Source of the DNA: JAAYZH01 sp964479695
GTDB taxonomy: Bacteria > Bacillota > Clostridia > Saccharofermentanales > Fastidiosipilaceae
DNA: 64,000 nucleotides
Reading direction: 5' to 3'
Assembly: GCA_964479695.1 (NCBI GenBank)
Contig: CAYZSO010000003.1
Coordinates: 62,001-126,000 of the forward strand
The notes beneath the pieces are model-generated. The model was not told the DNA's origin, did not search any database, and worked only from the letters and a program-made list of their open reading frames with translations. Position numbers and translations under genes: made by a program. This document shows, in pieces, positions 50,268 to 59,519 of the stretch (the first letter of the stretch is position 1; the number at the start of each line of letters is the position of its first letter).

Positions 50268-52079
50268 TTACTCAACGGTGACGGATTTCGCCAAATTACG
50301 CGGCTTATCAATATCCAAGCCTTTGTTTGCCGCAACATAGTACGCAAAGAGCTGGAGCACGATCGCCGATAAGGAGGGGGAGAAGAGTTCGTGGGTGTCC
50401 GGGACAGGGATTTGAAAAACTTTTTCATCCGCCGGGCTGTCCGTCTGTTTGCCGATGAAAAGGACTTTCGCCCCGCGACTGATTACTTGTTCCACGTTGG
50501 AGACAATTTTCGGATAGAGTGCGGAGACGTTGGCCAAAGCCACTACCAGCGTGTTCTCTTCAATCAGCGAAATCGTACCATGTTTCAGCTCTCCTGCCGC
50601 ATAAGCCTCTGAATGGATATAGGAAATTTCTTTGAGTTTCAGAGAGCCTTCCAAGGCAATGGCATAGTCGATGTTGCGACCGATGAAGAAGATGCTCTTA
50701 TAGCCAATACAGGTGGAGGCATAGCGCTGAATATCATCGATCGATCCCAGGAGGGTTCGGACTTTGGCCGGAATATTTTTAATTACGGCGAAGTAGGCCT
50801 CGACCTCTGCCGGGCTAAGCTTCCCCAATTTCTTGGCAAACGTGACCGCCAGAATATCCAGCGCCACCAGTTGGGCGGAGAAGGCCTTGGTCGTGGCAAC
50901 TGCAATTTCAGGGCCGGCCAGCGTATAAATAGTGTGATCCGCTTCCTTGGCAATCGTACTGCCGATCACATTGACGATGGCGAGTGTCTGAGCTCCTCGG
51001 GTTTTGGCTTCGCGCATGGCGGCAATCGTGTCAGCCGTTTCTCCCGACTGGCTGACCAGAATTACAAGTGTGCGGCTGTCGACGATCGGGTCTTTGTAGC
51101 GGAATTCCGAGGCGAGCTCTACTTCCACGTTAACCCGGCAGAGCTTCTCGAACACATATTTGGCACAGAAGCCGGCGTTATAGGCTGAGCCGCAGGCCGT
51201 GATCACGAGCTTGTTATATTGGGCAGGGTCAAGCCCCTCCATAACTTCCTTGTTATCCCCTTGTTTAAGCAAGGAATCGATCGTTTCGCGGATGATCTTC
51301 GGCTGCTCCATGATCTCCTTGAGCATGAAGTGGGGATAGCCGCCTTTCTCTGCACTATCGAGGGACCAAGTGATGGTTTCTGCGGCTTTGGCCAAAGGCG
51401 CCAGATCCATGTCCCTGAAACTGACCTTATCCTCCTCCAGCACCGCGATTTCCTTATCGTTCAGGTAGATCACCTGATTTGTGTAGCGGAGCAAGGCCGG
51501 GACATCCGAAGCGATGAAATTGCCATCTTCCGAGACGCCAATGATGAGGGGATTATCTTTCTTTACCGCATAAATTTTGCCGGGCTCGTCCAGACACATA
51601 ATCCCCAGCGCATAGGATCCGTCCAAAGCATTCGCCAGCTTGACCACGGTTTCCGCCATATCTCCGTCGTAATAATACTCGGCAAGCTGAGCGATGACCT
51701 CGCTGTCCGTTTGCGAACGGAAGGTGATGCCTCTTTGCTCCAGATGCTCTTTCAGCTCCTTGTAATTCTCAATAATCCCATTGTGGACGACCGCGATCTT
51801 GCCCTTGTCACTGATATGCGGATGGGAATTGACGTCAGACGGCTCGCCGTGGGTAGCCCATCTCGTGTGCCCGATTCCGACATGGCCTTGAATCGGCTCT
51901 TCGGCGAGAGCCGCCTCCAAACCCGCAATCCGCCCCTTCTGTTTACGTACCAGAAAACCGTCTTCATTGTAGACGGCGATCCCGGCGGAATCGTAGCCGC
52001 GATATTCCAATTTCTTCAGTCCGTCGATGATGACAGGCACCGCATCCCTTCGGCCAATATAGCCGATAATTCCACACAT
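50268..52079 (-). CDS. glmS: glucosamine-6-phosphate synthase
   Basis: A 603-residue enzyme making glucosamine-6-phosphate from fructose-6-phosphate and glutamine for the cell wall. N-terminal glutaminase with nucleophile Cys2 (MCGIIGYIG) and KLEYRGYDSAGIA; two SIS domains with SQSGETADTI and the C-terminal KPRNLAKSVTVE, an invariant ending. Full length. The 138-base leader has no glmS ribozyme core, which would need about 150 bases. A TTTGGCCAAA at 51387 encodes Leu-Ala-Lys. It lies downstream of purA on the same strand. Confidence 0.97.
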   Translation of the reverse strand: MCGIIGYIGRRDAVPVIIDGLKKLEYRGYDSAGIAVYNEDGFLVRKQKGRIAGLEAALAEEPIQGHVGIGHTRWATHGEPSDVNSHPHISDKGKIAVVHNGIIENYKELKEHLEQRGITFRSQTDSEVIAQLAEYYYDGDMAETVVKLANALDGSYALGIMCLDEPGKIYAVKKDNPLIIGVSEDGNFIASDVPALLRYTNQVIYLNDKEIAVLEEDKVSFRDMDLAPLAKAAETITWSLDSAEKGGYPHFMLKEIMEQPKIIRETIDSLLKQGDNKEVMEGLDPAQYNKLVITACGSAYNAGFCAKYVFEKLCRVNVEVELASEFRYKDPIVDSRTLVILVSQSGETADTIAAMREAKTRGAQTLAIVNVIGSTIAKEADHTIYTLAGPEIAVATTKAFSAQLVALDILAVTFAKKLGKLSPAEVEAYFAVIKNIPAKVRTLLGSIDDIQRYASTCIGYKSIFFIGRNIDYAIALEGSLKLKEISYIHSEAYAAGELKHGTISLIEENTLVVALANVSALYPKIVSNVEQVISRGAKVLFIGKQTDSPADEKVFQIPVPDTHELFSPSLSAIVLQLFAYYVAANKGLDIDKPRNLAKSVTVE

Positions 52080-52114
52080 AGATTATTCTCCTCCGTTGTT
52101 CGTACGCGAGTATC

Positions 52115-52205
52115 CCGCGTGCATTCCGCGTGCATTCGCCGCATCGCTAGGCCAGGCCAGGCTTCATTTGACTTGACTTGACTTGACTTCGCTTCGCTTG
52201 TTTCC
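52115..52205. repeat. cluster of four kinds of microrepeat before glmS
   Basis: CGCGTGCATTC twice, GGCCA twice, TTGAC four times and TTCGC twice, one after another within 75 bases between purA and glmS. Confidence 0.7.
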
Positions 52206-52217
52206 GTGATGGGGCAT

Positions 52218-53489
52218 TTACCTAAGCGTCACGTATTGTTCGCGATCTGCACCCACAGAAACATATCTGATTTTGCAGCCCACTTGTTGTTCAATGAATT
52301 TTATGTAGGCCAAAGCCGCCGTCGGCAGCTCTTCTTCTCGCCGGCAGTGCGAGATGTCTTGGCCGAAACCCGGTAAATATTCGTAGACCGGCTTGGCTCT
52401 CTGCAAGCGTTCTCCCTCCGGGAAGACCATTGTCCGCTCGCCGTCTATTTCGTACGCCGTGCAGACGGGGATTTGCTTGTAACCCGACAAAATATCCAGT
52501 TTTGTGAGAGCCAATTCATCAGCTCCTTGCACGGCCACACCATAACGACTGGCGACCACATCGAAACCGCCGACACGCCTGGGTCTCCCTGTTGCCGCGC
52601 CGTATTCTGCACCGGCTTCCCGCAAGATTTCTGCTTCAGCACCGAACATCTCCGCGGTAAAAGGTCCTTCGCCGACACAAGACGAATAGGCCTTCATGAC
52701 GCCGATGACCTTGTCCAAGTGGAGTCCCGGCACACCGGCTCCGTATGTTGCGTAAGCGGCCAAAGTCTGCGACGAGGTCGTATAAGGATAGATTCCGTAA
52801 TCGATATCTCTCAGTGCCCCCAGCTGAGCCTCAAACAGGATATCTTTACCTGCCTGCACTTGCTCATGAAGAAACTCGGTGGTATTGGTGATGTAGGGAA
52901 GCAGAGGCTCGCCATAGGTCCGCAGCCAGGTAAAAATTTCTTCCGCATTCGCCCGGTAGGAGCCGTAAGCCGCGAGGGTCAGGTTTTTCCACAAAACCAG
53001 ATCTTCCACCCTCTCCCGCAGTGTTACAGGATCCAGAAGATCGCCGATGCGAATTCCCTTCTTGCTGTATTTATCACTGTAGGCAGGTGCAATCCCGCGT
53101 CTGGTCGAGCCGAATTTCTTGTCACCCAGACGTTCTTCTTCGAGAACGTCCTGCTTCACGTGGTAGGGCAGGGTAATGAAGGCCCTTGAGGATAGTTTCA
53201 GATTGTCCGGCGAGATTTTTATGCCTTTGGTTTGGAGATTCGAGATTTCCCGCACCAGGTGTTCAATGTCAATCACCATGCCGGCACCCAGCACATTGAC
53301 GGAACGTTCTCGCAAAATCCCGGACGGCAGTAAATTCAGGACGAATTTCCCTCTGTCATTGATTACGGTATGTCCGGCGTTATTGCCCCCTTGATAGCGG
53401 CAGACGATATCATATTGCTCGGAGAGTAGGTCAACCATACGGCCTTTGCCTTCATCTCCCCAGTTTATTCCCACAATAGCGGTAAGCAT
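52218..53489 (-). CDS. purA: adenylosuccinate synthetase
   Basis: A 423-residue GTP-dependent enzyme that joins IMP and aspartate in AMP synthesis. N-terminal P-loop GINWGDEGKGRMVDLL with catalytic Asp, QGGNNAGHTV with catalytic His near residue 40, GRPRRVGGFD (IMP site) and SVGADREQ at the C-terminus. The GWGDEGKGK motif is slightly changed (N for Q: INWGDEGKG). Start ATG at 53489 after GGGAGGTGG. Separated from the ATP synthase operon by 182 bases without a gene. Confidence 0.96.
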   Translation of the reverse strand: MLTAIVGINWGDEGKGRMVDLLSEQYDIVCRYQGGNNAGHTVINDRGKFVLNLLPSGILRERSVNVLGAGMVIDIEHLVREISNLQTKGIKISPDNLKLSSRAFITLPYHVKQDVLEEERLGDKKFGSTRRGIAPAYSDKYSKKGIRIGDLLDPVTLRERVEDLVLWKNLTLAAYGSYRANAEEIFTWLRTYGEPLLPYITNTTEFLHEQVQAGKDILFEAQLGALRDIDYGIYPYTTSSQTLAAYATYGAGVPGLHLDKVIGVMKAYSSCVGEGPFTAEMFGAEAEILREAGAEYGAATGRPRRVGGFDVVASRYGVAVQGADELALTKLDILSGYKQIPVCTAYEIDGERTMVFPEGERLQRAKPVYEYLPGFGQDISHCRREEELPTAALAYIKFIEQQVGCKIRYVSVGADREQYVTLR

Positions 53490-53671
53490 AAATAGCCACC
53501 TCCCTTACAAACAAAAATTGTAAAGCAAAATCAGCAGCTGTAAAGAATTTTTTTTGTTAATGATGAAGCCCGGCACGTACGCAAGGGCAATCCTATTGAA
53601 AGAGAATCAGCTATTTCCTGCATGGCAAGCGGCTTCTCTGTTATTTACACGAAGTCATCCAAATTGGGTGG

Positions 53672-54145
53672 TCAAGTATCCTCATCATCGTCGTCGACGG
53701 ATTCATCGAAGAAATCGTTACTTCTGGCGACCTGCAACCTAACAAGGGCACGGTATTGCATAACCTCGAGTCGCTTTGTCATTTGATCCTCGCGCTTCTC
53801 CGCAAGAGCCTCTTCCGCCGTGATGCGATCCTCTTCGGCGCGTTCAAGGTCAATTTCATCCGGACGTTGTGCAATGGTGCTGTAAACTTTAATATGATTA
53901 TCTTCGACATCCGCAACGCCTCCAAAAACAGCCAGCTGTTTCTCAACACCATCATTGTGAATGCGCATGACCCCATCACCAAGCACCGTGATCAACGAAG
54001 CGTGGCCCGGTTGGATACCCAGGTCACCGTCAATCGCCCGCATAATCACTAAGTCGCAAGTCTCGGTAAACTTGAGACCTCGCGGTGTTGTAATGGTCAA
54101 GTTGAGTTTCTTCACCGGTTTCACGGATGTGACATCATCGGCCAT
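53672..54145 (-). CDS. atpC: F1 ATP synthase epsilon subunit
   Basis: A 157-residue subunit of the F1 central stalk. N-terminal beta-sandwich (LNLTITTPRGLKFTETCDLV, GVEKQLAVFGGVADVEDN) and C-terminal helices from about residue 105. About 20 residues longer than usual; the end is an acidic DESVDDDDEDT tail. It begins three bases after the atpD stop. Last gene of the atp operon; no clear hairpin follows. Confidence 0.95.
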   Translation of the reverse strand: MADDVTSVKPVKKLNLTITTPRGLKFTETCDLVIMRAIDGDLGIQPGHASLITVLGDGVMRIHNDGVEKQLAVFGGVADVEDNHIKVYSTIAQRPDEIDLERAEEDRITAEEALAEKREDQMTKRLEVMQYRALVRLQVARSNDFFDESVDDDDEDT

Positions 54146-54148
54146 AAG

Positions 54149-55555
54149 CTACTCCTCCGGGACTTGCGTTTTTTTGTATTTTTCCACAGCCTCGTCCACG
54201 GTGCCGACATTCATAAAGAAGCTCTCCGGCACCTCATCATGGACGCCTTCGATGATTTCTCTGAAGCCCCTCAGCGTCTCATCAATCGTCACGAAACGAC
54301 CGGGAATCTGTGTGTATTTTTCAGCCACATAAAACGGCTGTGACAAGAAACGCTGGACTTTGCGGGCACGGTTGACCGTGAGCTTATCTTCGTCACCCAG
54401 TTCGTCCAAACCCAAGATGGCCACGATATCCTGCAGATCCTTGTAACGTTGCAGAATTCGTTTCACCGCCTGCGCGACCTGATAGTGCTCATTTCCGACA
54501 ATTCCCGGCTCCAAGATCCTGGACGTGGAACTCAAAGGATCGATCGCGGGATAGATCCCCATTTTCACAATATTACGTGAGAGCACAGCAACCGCGTCCA
54601 AGTGTGTAAAAGTAGTCGCCGTTGCCGGGTCGGTGAAGTCATCCGCAGGAACATAAATAGCCTGCACAGAAGTAATCGATCCGCTCGGTGTCGAAGTAAT
54701 TCGCTCTTGCAGTTCACCGATTTCCGTAGCCAAGGTAGGCTGGTAGCCAACCGCGCTGGGTGTTCTCCCGAGAAGAGCAGAGACCTCAGAACCGGCCTGG
54801 ACGAAACGATAGATATTGTCGATGAACAAGAGCACATCTTGATTACTCACATCGCGGAAATACTCAGCCATCGTAAGTCCGGTCAAGGCCACACGCATAC
54901 GGACGCCGGGAGGTTCATTCATTTGGCCAAAGACCAAAGCCGTATTTTCCAGCACACCCGAATTTTTCATGTCATAGTACAAGTCATTTCCTTCACGCGT
55001 GCGTTCACCGACACCCACGAAGATCGAGCGGCCACTGTATTCGGAAGCAATACTGTTGATAAGTTCCATAATCAGAACCGTTTTTCCGACCCCCGCACCA
55101 CCGAAAAGGCCGATCTTGCCGCCGCGGGAGAAGGGGCAGAGAAGGTCGATCGCCTTGATTCCCGTCACGAGCATTTCCGGTTGGGTGGATTGCTCCACTA
55201 AGCTTGGCGGATCGCGGTGGATCCCCCATTTTTCGTCAGACTCAATCGGCGGACCGTTATCGATCGGCTGCCCCAACACGTTCACCATGCGCCCCAAAAT
55301 CTGGTCGCCAACAGGCACCGTAATCGCGGCACGGGTATCCAGAGCCTTCATCCCGCGCTTCAAGCCATCGGTTGAATGCATAGAGATACAGCGAACACTT
55401 CGTTCACCCAAATGCTGAACGACTTCCAGGACAATGACCTTATCGTGATTTTTGATCTCAATGGCATTGTAAAGCGCCGGTAATTCATCATCGAAGTGTA
55501 TATCGACAACCGCGCCAATGATCTGAATAATTCTGCCGGTATTTTCTACTATCAT
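54149..55555 (-). CDS. atpD: F1 ATP synthase beta subunit
   Basis: A 468-residue catalytic subunit. Walker A GGAGVGKTVLIMEL, catalytic Glu in GVGERTREGNDLY, Walker B DVLLFIDNIYRF (Asn and Tyr where most have Asp-Asn/Ile-Phe), and the ALTGLTMAEYFRD segment. Start overlaps the gamma gene stop (ATGA). A TTTGGCCAAA copy at 54922 encodes Phe-Gly-Gln within the conserved VFGQMNEPPG. Confidence 0.97.
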   Translation of the reverse strand: MIVENTGRIIQIIGAVVDIHFDDELPALYNAIEIKNHDKVIVLEVVQHLGERSVRCISMHSTDGLKRGMKALDTRAAITVPVGDQILGRMVNVLGQPIDNGPPIESDEKWGIHRDPPSLVEQSTQPEMLVTGIKAIDLLCPFSRGGKIGLFGGAGVGKTVLIMELINSIASEYSGRSIFVGVGERTREGNDLYYDMKNSGVLENTALVFGQMNEPPGVRMRVALTGLTMAEYFRDVSNQDVLLFIDNIYRFVQAGSEVSALLGRTPSAVGYQPTLATEIGELQERITSTPSGSITSVQAIYVPADDFTDPATATTFTHLDAVAVLSRNIVKMGIYPAIDPLSSTSRILEPGIVGNEHYQVAQAVKRILQRYKDLQDIVAILGLDELGDEDKLTVNRARKVQRFLSQPFYVAEKYTQIPGRFVTIDETLRGFREIIEGVHDEVPESFFMNVGTVDEAVEKYKKTQVPEE

Positions 55556-56439
55556 TTTCTTGTCCTTTTCTTCTTAGCGGAGTTACCGCTGACGATTTCG
55601 GTCAATTCTTGCGTAATCGCGCCTTGCCGTTCTCGGTTAAACTGTAAATTTAACTGATCAATGAGTTCTTCGGCATTTTTCCCCGCGGTATTCATGGTTA
55701 CCATCCGGGCAGCCTGTTCACTTGTATGAGAATCAGAATAAGAATTGAACAACACCATGTGTAAATATAAAGGCACCATATTGTCCAGCACAGTGGCGAT
55801 ACTCGGAGAATAGATGGCCTCTTTGGCCGAGTGATCCGGTTTATGGTAGTCAAGTGGCAAGAGCTTCTCAACTCTCGGTTGGTGCGACAAAACATTCTCA
55901 AAATGTGTGTAACAGACATAGATTTCGTCGTAGTTCTCCTCGCGAAACTCTGAGGCAAGCCAAGCTGAAGAGGCTTCGGTTGTATGATAGATTTGCGATT
56001 CGGGGAAATCCGTGACTGTACGAATGATATTTTTTTTGTGACGTTTGAAAAACGTTTCGCCCTTCTTGCCGCCAACAATGATGTGTTCTTGGGGGAATCC
56101 GGCAGATTTTTTCCCTGCGGTGTGCTCGGCCATATGCTCAAGAGCCAAGTTTGAGATATTCGCATTAAAGCCCCCGGCGAATCCCTGATTACTGGTGAGC
56201 ACGATGTACAAGATGTTTTTTACCGGACGTTTAGCGAAGAAAGGATGGTCTTCGACGCCGTCGAATTGACTCAATTTGTCCAACGTTTCCTGCAATCCGT
56301 CCAAAATGGGTATCGCGCCGCGGAGCTGGGCTTGTGCCTTGTGTAATTTCGAAGAGGCAATCGAATCCATCGCCCGGATGATTTGGCCGGTCGAGGTCAC
56401 ACTTTCGATTCGTAATTTAATGTCTCTCATTGAAGGCAT
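55552..56439 (-). CDS. atpG: F1 ATP synthase gamma subunit
   Basis: A 295-residue rotor shaft. N-terminal helix MPSMRDIKLRIESVTSTGQI (typical RIxSVxxTxxI) and C-terminal helix ARMVTMNTAGKNAEELIDQLNLQFNRERQ, which contact the alpha-beta ring. The last residues NSAKKKRTRK are extra and basic. It starts 11 bases after the delta-alpha gene and overlaps atpD by four bases. Confidence 0.95.
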   Translation of the reverse strand: MPSMRDIKLRIESVTSTGQIIRAMDSIASSKLHKAQAQLRGAIPILDGLQETLDKLSQFDGVEDHPFFAKRPVKNILYIVLTSNQGFAGGFNANISNLALEHMAEHTAGKKSAGFPQEHIIVGGKKGETFFKRHKKNIIRTVTDFPESQIYHTTEASSAWLASEFREENYDEIYVCYTHFENVLSHQPRVEKLLPLDYHKPDHSAKEAIYSPSIATVLDNMVPLYLHMVLFNSYSDSHTSEQAARMVTMNTAGKNAEELIDQLNLQFNRERQGAITQELTEIVSGNSAKKKRTRK

Positions 56440-56450
56440 AGATGAACTCC

Positions 56451-58496
56451 CTATTTGTAACCAAACTCTTCTTTCACTTCGGCGATCAGGCTGTCAATTC
56501 TCGCTTTGTTTGTCTCTGAGAGCTCCAAGGTATCATGGATTTCTTGGACGACTTCGGGCGCATGCTGGTCGACATATTTCAGGAAGTCTCGCTGGAAGCG
56601 TAAAACCCGGTTTGTATCGATTGTGTCGAGATGTTTATTGTTCAGAGCATATAGAATCAAGACCTGGTGCTCAACCGAGAGCGGCTTATGCTGCATCTGC
56701 TTCAGAATTTCCTGGATCTTGGCACCGTGATTCAGCTGGCTGACCGTGCTGGGATCCAAGTCCGAACCGAATTGTGAGAATACCTGAAGCTCATTATACT
56801 GGGCGTACTCGATACGCAGGGGCCCGGCAAGTTCTTTCATTGCGGGAATCTGCGCGGTTCCGCCGACACGCGAGACCGAAAGCCCGGGGTTTATGGCCGG
56901 CCGTATGCCGTTATTAAACAGTTCCGATTCCAGATAGATCTGACCATCGGTAATCGAAATAATATTGGTCGGAATGTAGGCTGAGATATCGCCGCCTTGG
57001 GTCTCAACGATCGGGAGTGCGGTCAGTGTGCCGCCACCCTCATCCAAACTCAGGCAAGCTGCCCGCTCCAAGAGTCTCGAATGGAGATAGAAGATATCTC
57101 CGGGATAGGCTTCACGGCCCGGGGGACGCCCCAGAAGCAAGCTGATCGCACGGTAGGCCACCGCATGTTTCGACAAATCATCATAAACAATCAGAACATC
57201 TTTACCCTGATGCATCCATTCTTCGGCAATTGCCGTGCCTGCGTAAGGCGCAAAATACTGTAAAGCCGAGGAGTCGCTGGCAGGGGAGAGGACAACGGTC
57301 GTGTAGGCCATAGCGCCATTCTCCGCCAAGACGCGAATGAGACGGGCAACGGTTGAAGATTTCTGGCCGATCGCCACATACACACAGAGGACATCTTTGC
57401 CTTTTTGGTTCAGGATGGTATCAATAGCAATGGAAGTTTTGCCGGTTTCGCGGTCGCCGATGATCAATTCCCTCTGGCCTTTGCCAATCGGAACCAGCGC
57501 ATCAATCGCCTTGATTCCTGTTTGCAAAGGCTGGTTGACTTCGCGTCGTTGGATGACGGAAGGGGCTTCGTTCTCAACCAGACGGTACCTGTCTGCCACA
57601 ATAGATCCTCGGTCATCAATGGGTTCACCTAAGGAGTTCACCACGCGCCCCAGCATTCCGTCGCCTACAGGGACATCAGCCATGCGGCCGGTTAATTTCA
57701 CCGGATCCCCTTCTTTGATTCCGGCATCGGAGCCCATAATGATCACGCCGATGCTGTCTTCGTCCAGATTCTGTGCCATGCCGAAAGTACCATTGGTAAA
57801 TTCCAATAACTCGCCGCTCATGCAATTGCTTAAGCCGTGAACCCGGGCGATCCCATCGCCGACTTGAATGACTGTTCCGGCTTCGGTAAATTCGTAACGG
57901 CCTTTGTAAGTCTTGATCTGGTCCTTGATAATTTCTGTAATGTTATTTGATTGAACTTCCATTTGGACCTCTCTCTTCAACTTCTCCTTCATCCGGTTCA
58001 ATTCACTTCTGACTGTTGTGTCGAGAATGAGTCCGTTACAAATGATGTAAAAGCCCGCGATGACATCCGGGTCTACATGATAATTGACCTGGACATTTTC
58101 GCCGAATTTCTGCCTGATGATCTTACGCACCGTAGCCTCTTGGTCGTCGCTTAGTGTTTCGGCAGAGACGGCCTTGGCATAGAGCTTACTCAGGTTCCGA
58201 TTGCCGCTGGGGACATAGGACAGGAGGTCTACGTCATCCGGATTATCCCTGCTCTGTTCAATCATGATTTTGAGACGTTCTTGTCGGTTTTCCCGCGCTT
58301 CCTCCATGAAACTCTTATCCAAGATATTCCGTTTCTGGCGCGCTGAGACTTGCGGATCCGTCATAAATTCTTTGATTTCCGGATCATCGATTGCATCCAG
58401 AATCATACGGATCTGATCAATATCCTGATCCAGCGTGTCCACATCAACGCGGAGTTCAAGAAGCGGTTGGGTAAAACTTCCGTTTAACTGGGCCAT
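56451..58496 (-). CDS. atpHA: fused ATP synthase delta-alpha subunits
   Basis: One 681-codon frame. Residues 1-178 are a delta subunit (FTQPLLELRVDVDTL, later VDPDVIAGFYIICNG and TVRSELNRMKEKLKR); residues 179-681 are a full alpha subunit (NITEIIKDQIKTYKGRYE, Walker A GDRETGKTSIAID, VYDDLSKHAVAYR, LSVSRVGGTAQIPAMKEL). There is no stop codon between them. An in-frame ATG at 57960-57962, preceded by AGAGAGG six bases before it, would start a normal 503-residue alpha. So the cell could make a fusion, free alpha, or both. F1 has three alpha but one delta, so some free alpha is expected. The start overlaps the atpF stop by 13 bases. A sequencing error at the junction is possible but no frameshift is needed. 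Confidence 0.9.
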   Translation of the reverse strand: MAQLNGSFTQPLLELRVDVDTLDQDIDQIRMILDAIDDPEIKEFMTDPQVSARQKRNILDKSFMEEARENRQERLKIMIEQSRDNPDDVDLLSYVPSGNRNLSKLYAKAVSAETLSDDQEATVRKIIRQKFGENVQVNYHVDPDVIAGFYIICNGLILDTTVRSELNRMKEKLKREVQMEVQSNNITEIIKDQIKTYKGRYEFTEAGTVIQVGDGIARVHGLSNCMSGELLEFTNGTFGMAQNLDEDSIGVIIMGSDAGIKEGDPVKLTGRMADVPVGDGMLGRVVNSLGEPIDDRGSIVADRYRLVENEAPSVIQRREVNQPLQTGIKAIDALVPIGKGQRELIIGDRETGKTSIAIDTILNQKGKDVLCVYVAIGQKSSTVARLIRVLAENGAMAYTTVVLSPASDSSALQYFAPYAGTAIAEEWMHQGKDVLIVYDDLSKHAVAYRAISLLLGRPPGREAYPGDIFYLHSRLLERAACLSLDEGGGTLTALPIVETQGGDISAYIPTNIISITDGQIYLESELFNNGIRPAINPGLSVSRVGGTAQIPAMKELAGPLRIEYAQYNELQVFSQFGSDLDPSTVSQLNHGAKIQEILKQMQHKPLSVEHQVLILYALNNKHLDTIDTNRVLRFQRDFLKYVDQHAPEVVQEIHDTLELSETNKARIDSLIAEVKEEFGYK
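57960..57975 (-). promoter_or_regulatory. internal ribosome binding site and start for free alpha
   Basis: Minus strand AGAGAGGTCCAAATG: a GAGAGG sequence six bases before the ATG at residue 179 of the fused frame, at the exact place where separate alpha subunits begin (EVQSNNITEII). Confidence 0.5.
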
Positions 58497-59038
58497 GATT
58501 GTTCCTCCATAGCCGCAGTAACGAGATCCGTGTACTTGGCTTTGGATTCTTCATCCATTTCATTCTGTATGAATTTTTCCGCCATCAGAGCCGAGTAGTC
58601 AATGACTTGGATACGCATTTCTTCACGCATCCTTCGGGAATCTTCACCGGCTTTTTGGGCTTGTTGTTCTTTGATTTCTGCCGCCTCGGCCTTGGCCTGG
58701 GCTATGATTTCTTCTTTGTTCTTCAAGGCCGCAGCTTCAGCTTGGGCCAGAATTTCTGACCGTTCCTTCTGAATATCTTGCAATTTTTGCTCGTACTCAG
58801 CCTTCAGTTCATCCACGTGAACCATCTGATCTTCCGCTGACGCAATTTCTTGCGCAATCTTGTCTTGACGTTTCTGCAAAAACTCCTTGACCGGTTTGTA
58901 GAGCAATTTCGTAAGGAACGCGAACAGAATCACAGCATTCAGCAGCTGTATGCCAATCTGAATCAGCGTTTGTTGATCGAGTCCGAATAGGCGCCCTTCC
59001 GGTACGGTCGAGTTCAAAAAAATGAACAAGTTTGTCAA
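58484..59038 (-). CDS. atpF: F0 ATP synthase b subunit
   Basis: A 184-residue peripheral stalk protein: one N-terminal membrane helix (about residues 25-45, LIQIGIQLLNAVILFAFL) and a long charged coiled coil (QKRQDKIAQEIASAEDQ onward). Normal length. The TGA lies inside the delta-alpha gene start, a 13-base overlap, consistent with coupled translation. Start at 59038 after AAGGAGGAATC. Confidence 0.95.
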   Translation of the reverse strand: MTNLFIFLNSTVPEGRLFGLDQQTLIQIGIQLLNAVILFAFLTKLLYKPVKEFLQKRQDKIAQEIASAEDQMVHVDELKAEYEQKLQDIQKERSEILAQAEAAALKNKEEIIAQAKAEAAEIKEQQAQKAGEDSRRMREEMRIQVIDYSALMAEKFIQNEMDEESKAKYTDLVTAAMEEQSWPS

Positions 59039-59085
59039 TTCAGATTCCTCCTTCTGTAATCATGTGATCAAGCAAGGCCAAGCAC

Positions 59086-59358
59086 TTAGCCCAGCAAGCC
59101 TACGAACTGGTTCACAAGCGGGTTCGCGAAGATGAGTATGATCGCGATCAGAAGACCGTAAATACCGGACGTTTCAGCCATAGCCAAACCAATAAACATC
59201 GTAGAGCGGATGTTATCGTAGGATTCCGGCTGTCTGGCCATGGATTCGATTGCCTGAGCGGAGATTCGGGCTTGTCCAAACGTGGTGAAAAGACCGTTCA
59301 GGAGCGCGATTGCTGCTGCGATCTGGGCGGCTGCCATGACGATGGCTAAATCTGACAT
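59086..59358 (-). CDS. atpE: F0 ATP synthase c subunit, Na+-type ligands
   Basis: A 90-residue hairpin of two membrane helices. The RQPE loop is present. In the outer helix AMAETSGIYG aligns with AIAESTGIYS of the Na+-binding ring of Ilyobacter, keeping the ion-binding Glu and the Tyr. In the inner helix TTFGQARIS keeps the Gln at the position of the Na+ ligand Gln32. But the inner-helix glycine pattern GxGxGxGxG is reduced to GxFxTxGxA, so ring packing may differ. Start follows GGAGGACAAAC. Confidence 0.95.
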   Translation of the reverse strand: MSDLAIVMAAAQIAAAIALLNGLFTTFGQARISAQAIESMARQPESYDNIRSTMFIGLAMAETSGIYGLLIAIILIFANPLVNQFVGLLG

Positions 59359-59483
59359 AATGTTTGTCCTCCAATAATGTGTGTTTTTCTTTGCTTCTTC
59401 TGGTTTCGTTTTGTTTGTAATGATTGGTCTGTCGTTGGCCTTCTGCTGCAGTTCAGGGTGCGGAGGGAGTTTGAATCGGCGGC

Positions 59484-59493
59484 TTTGGCCAAA
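59484..59493. repeat. TTTGGCCAAA palindrome within the atp operon gap
   Basis: Flanked as GGCGGC...GCCACC in the 161-base gap between atpB and atpE. Nearly the full extended inverted repeat. Confidence 0.8.
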
Positions 59494-59519
59494 GCCACCT
59501 GCTCCAACCCCATACCCCT

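Noticed and set aside
51219..52181. 320-codon plus-strand frame over glmS
   Set aside because: Antisense of an intact, conserved glmS; no start signal and no domain.
52080..52217. glmS ribozyme
   Set aside because: The gap is too short and consists of microrepeats; no ribozyme core is visible.
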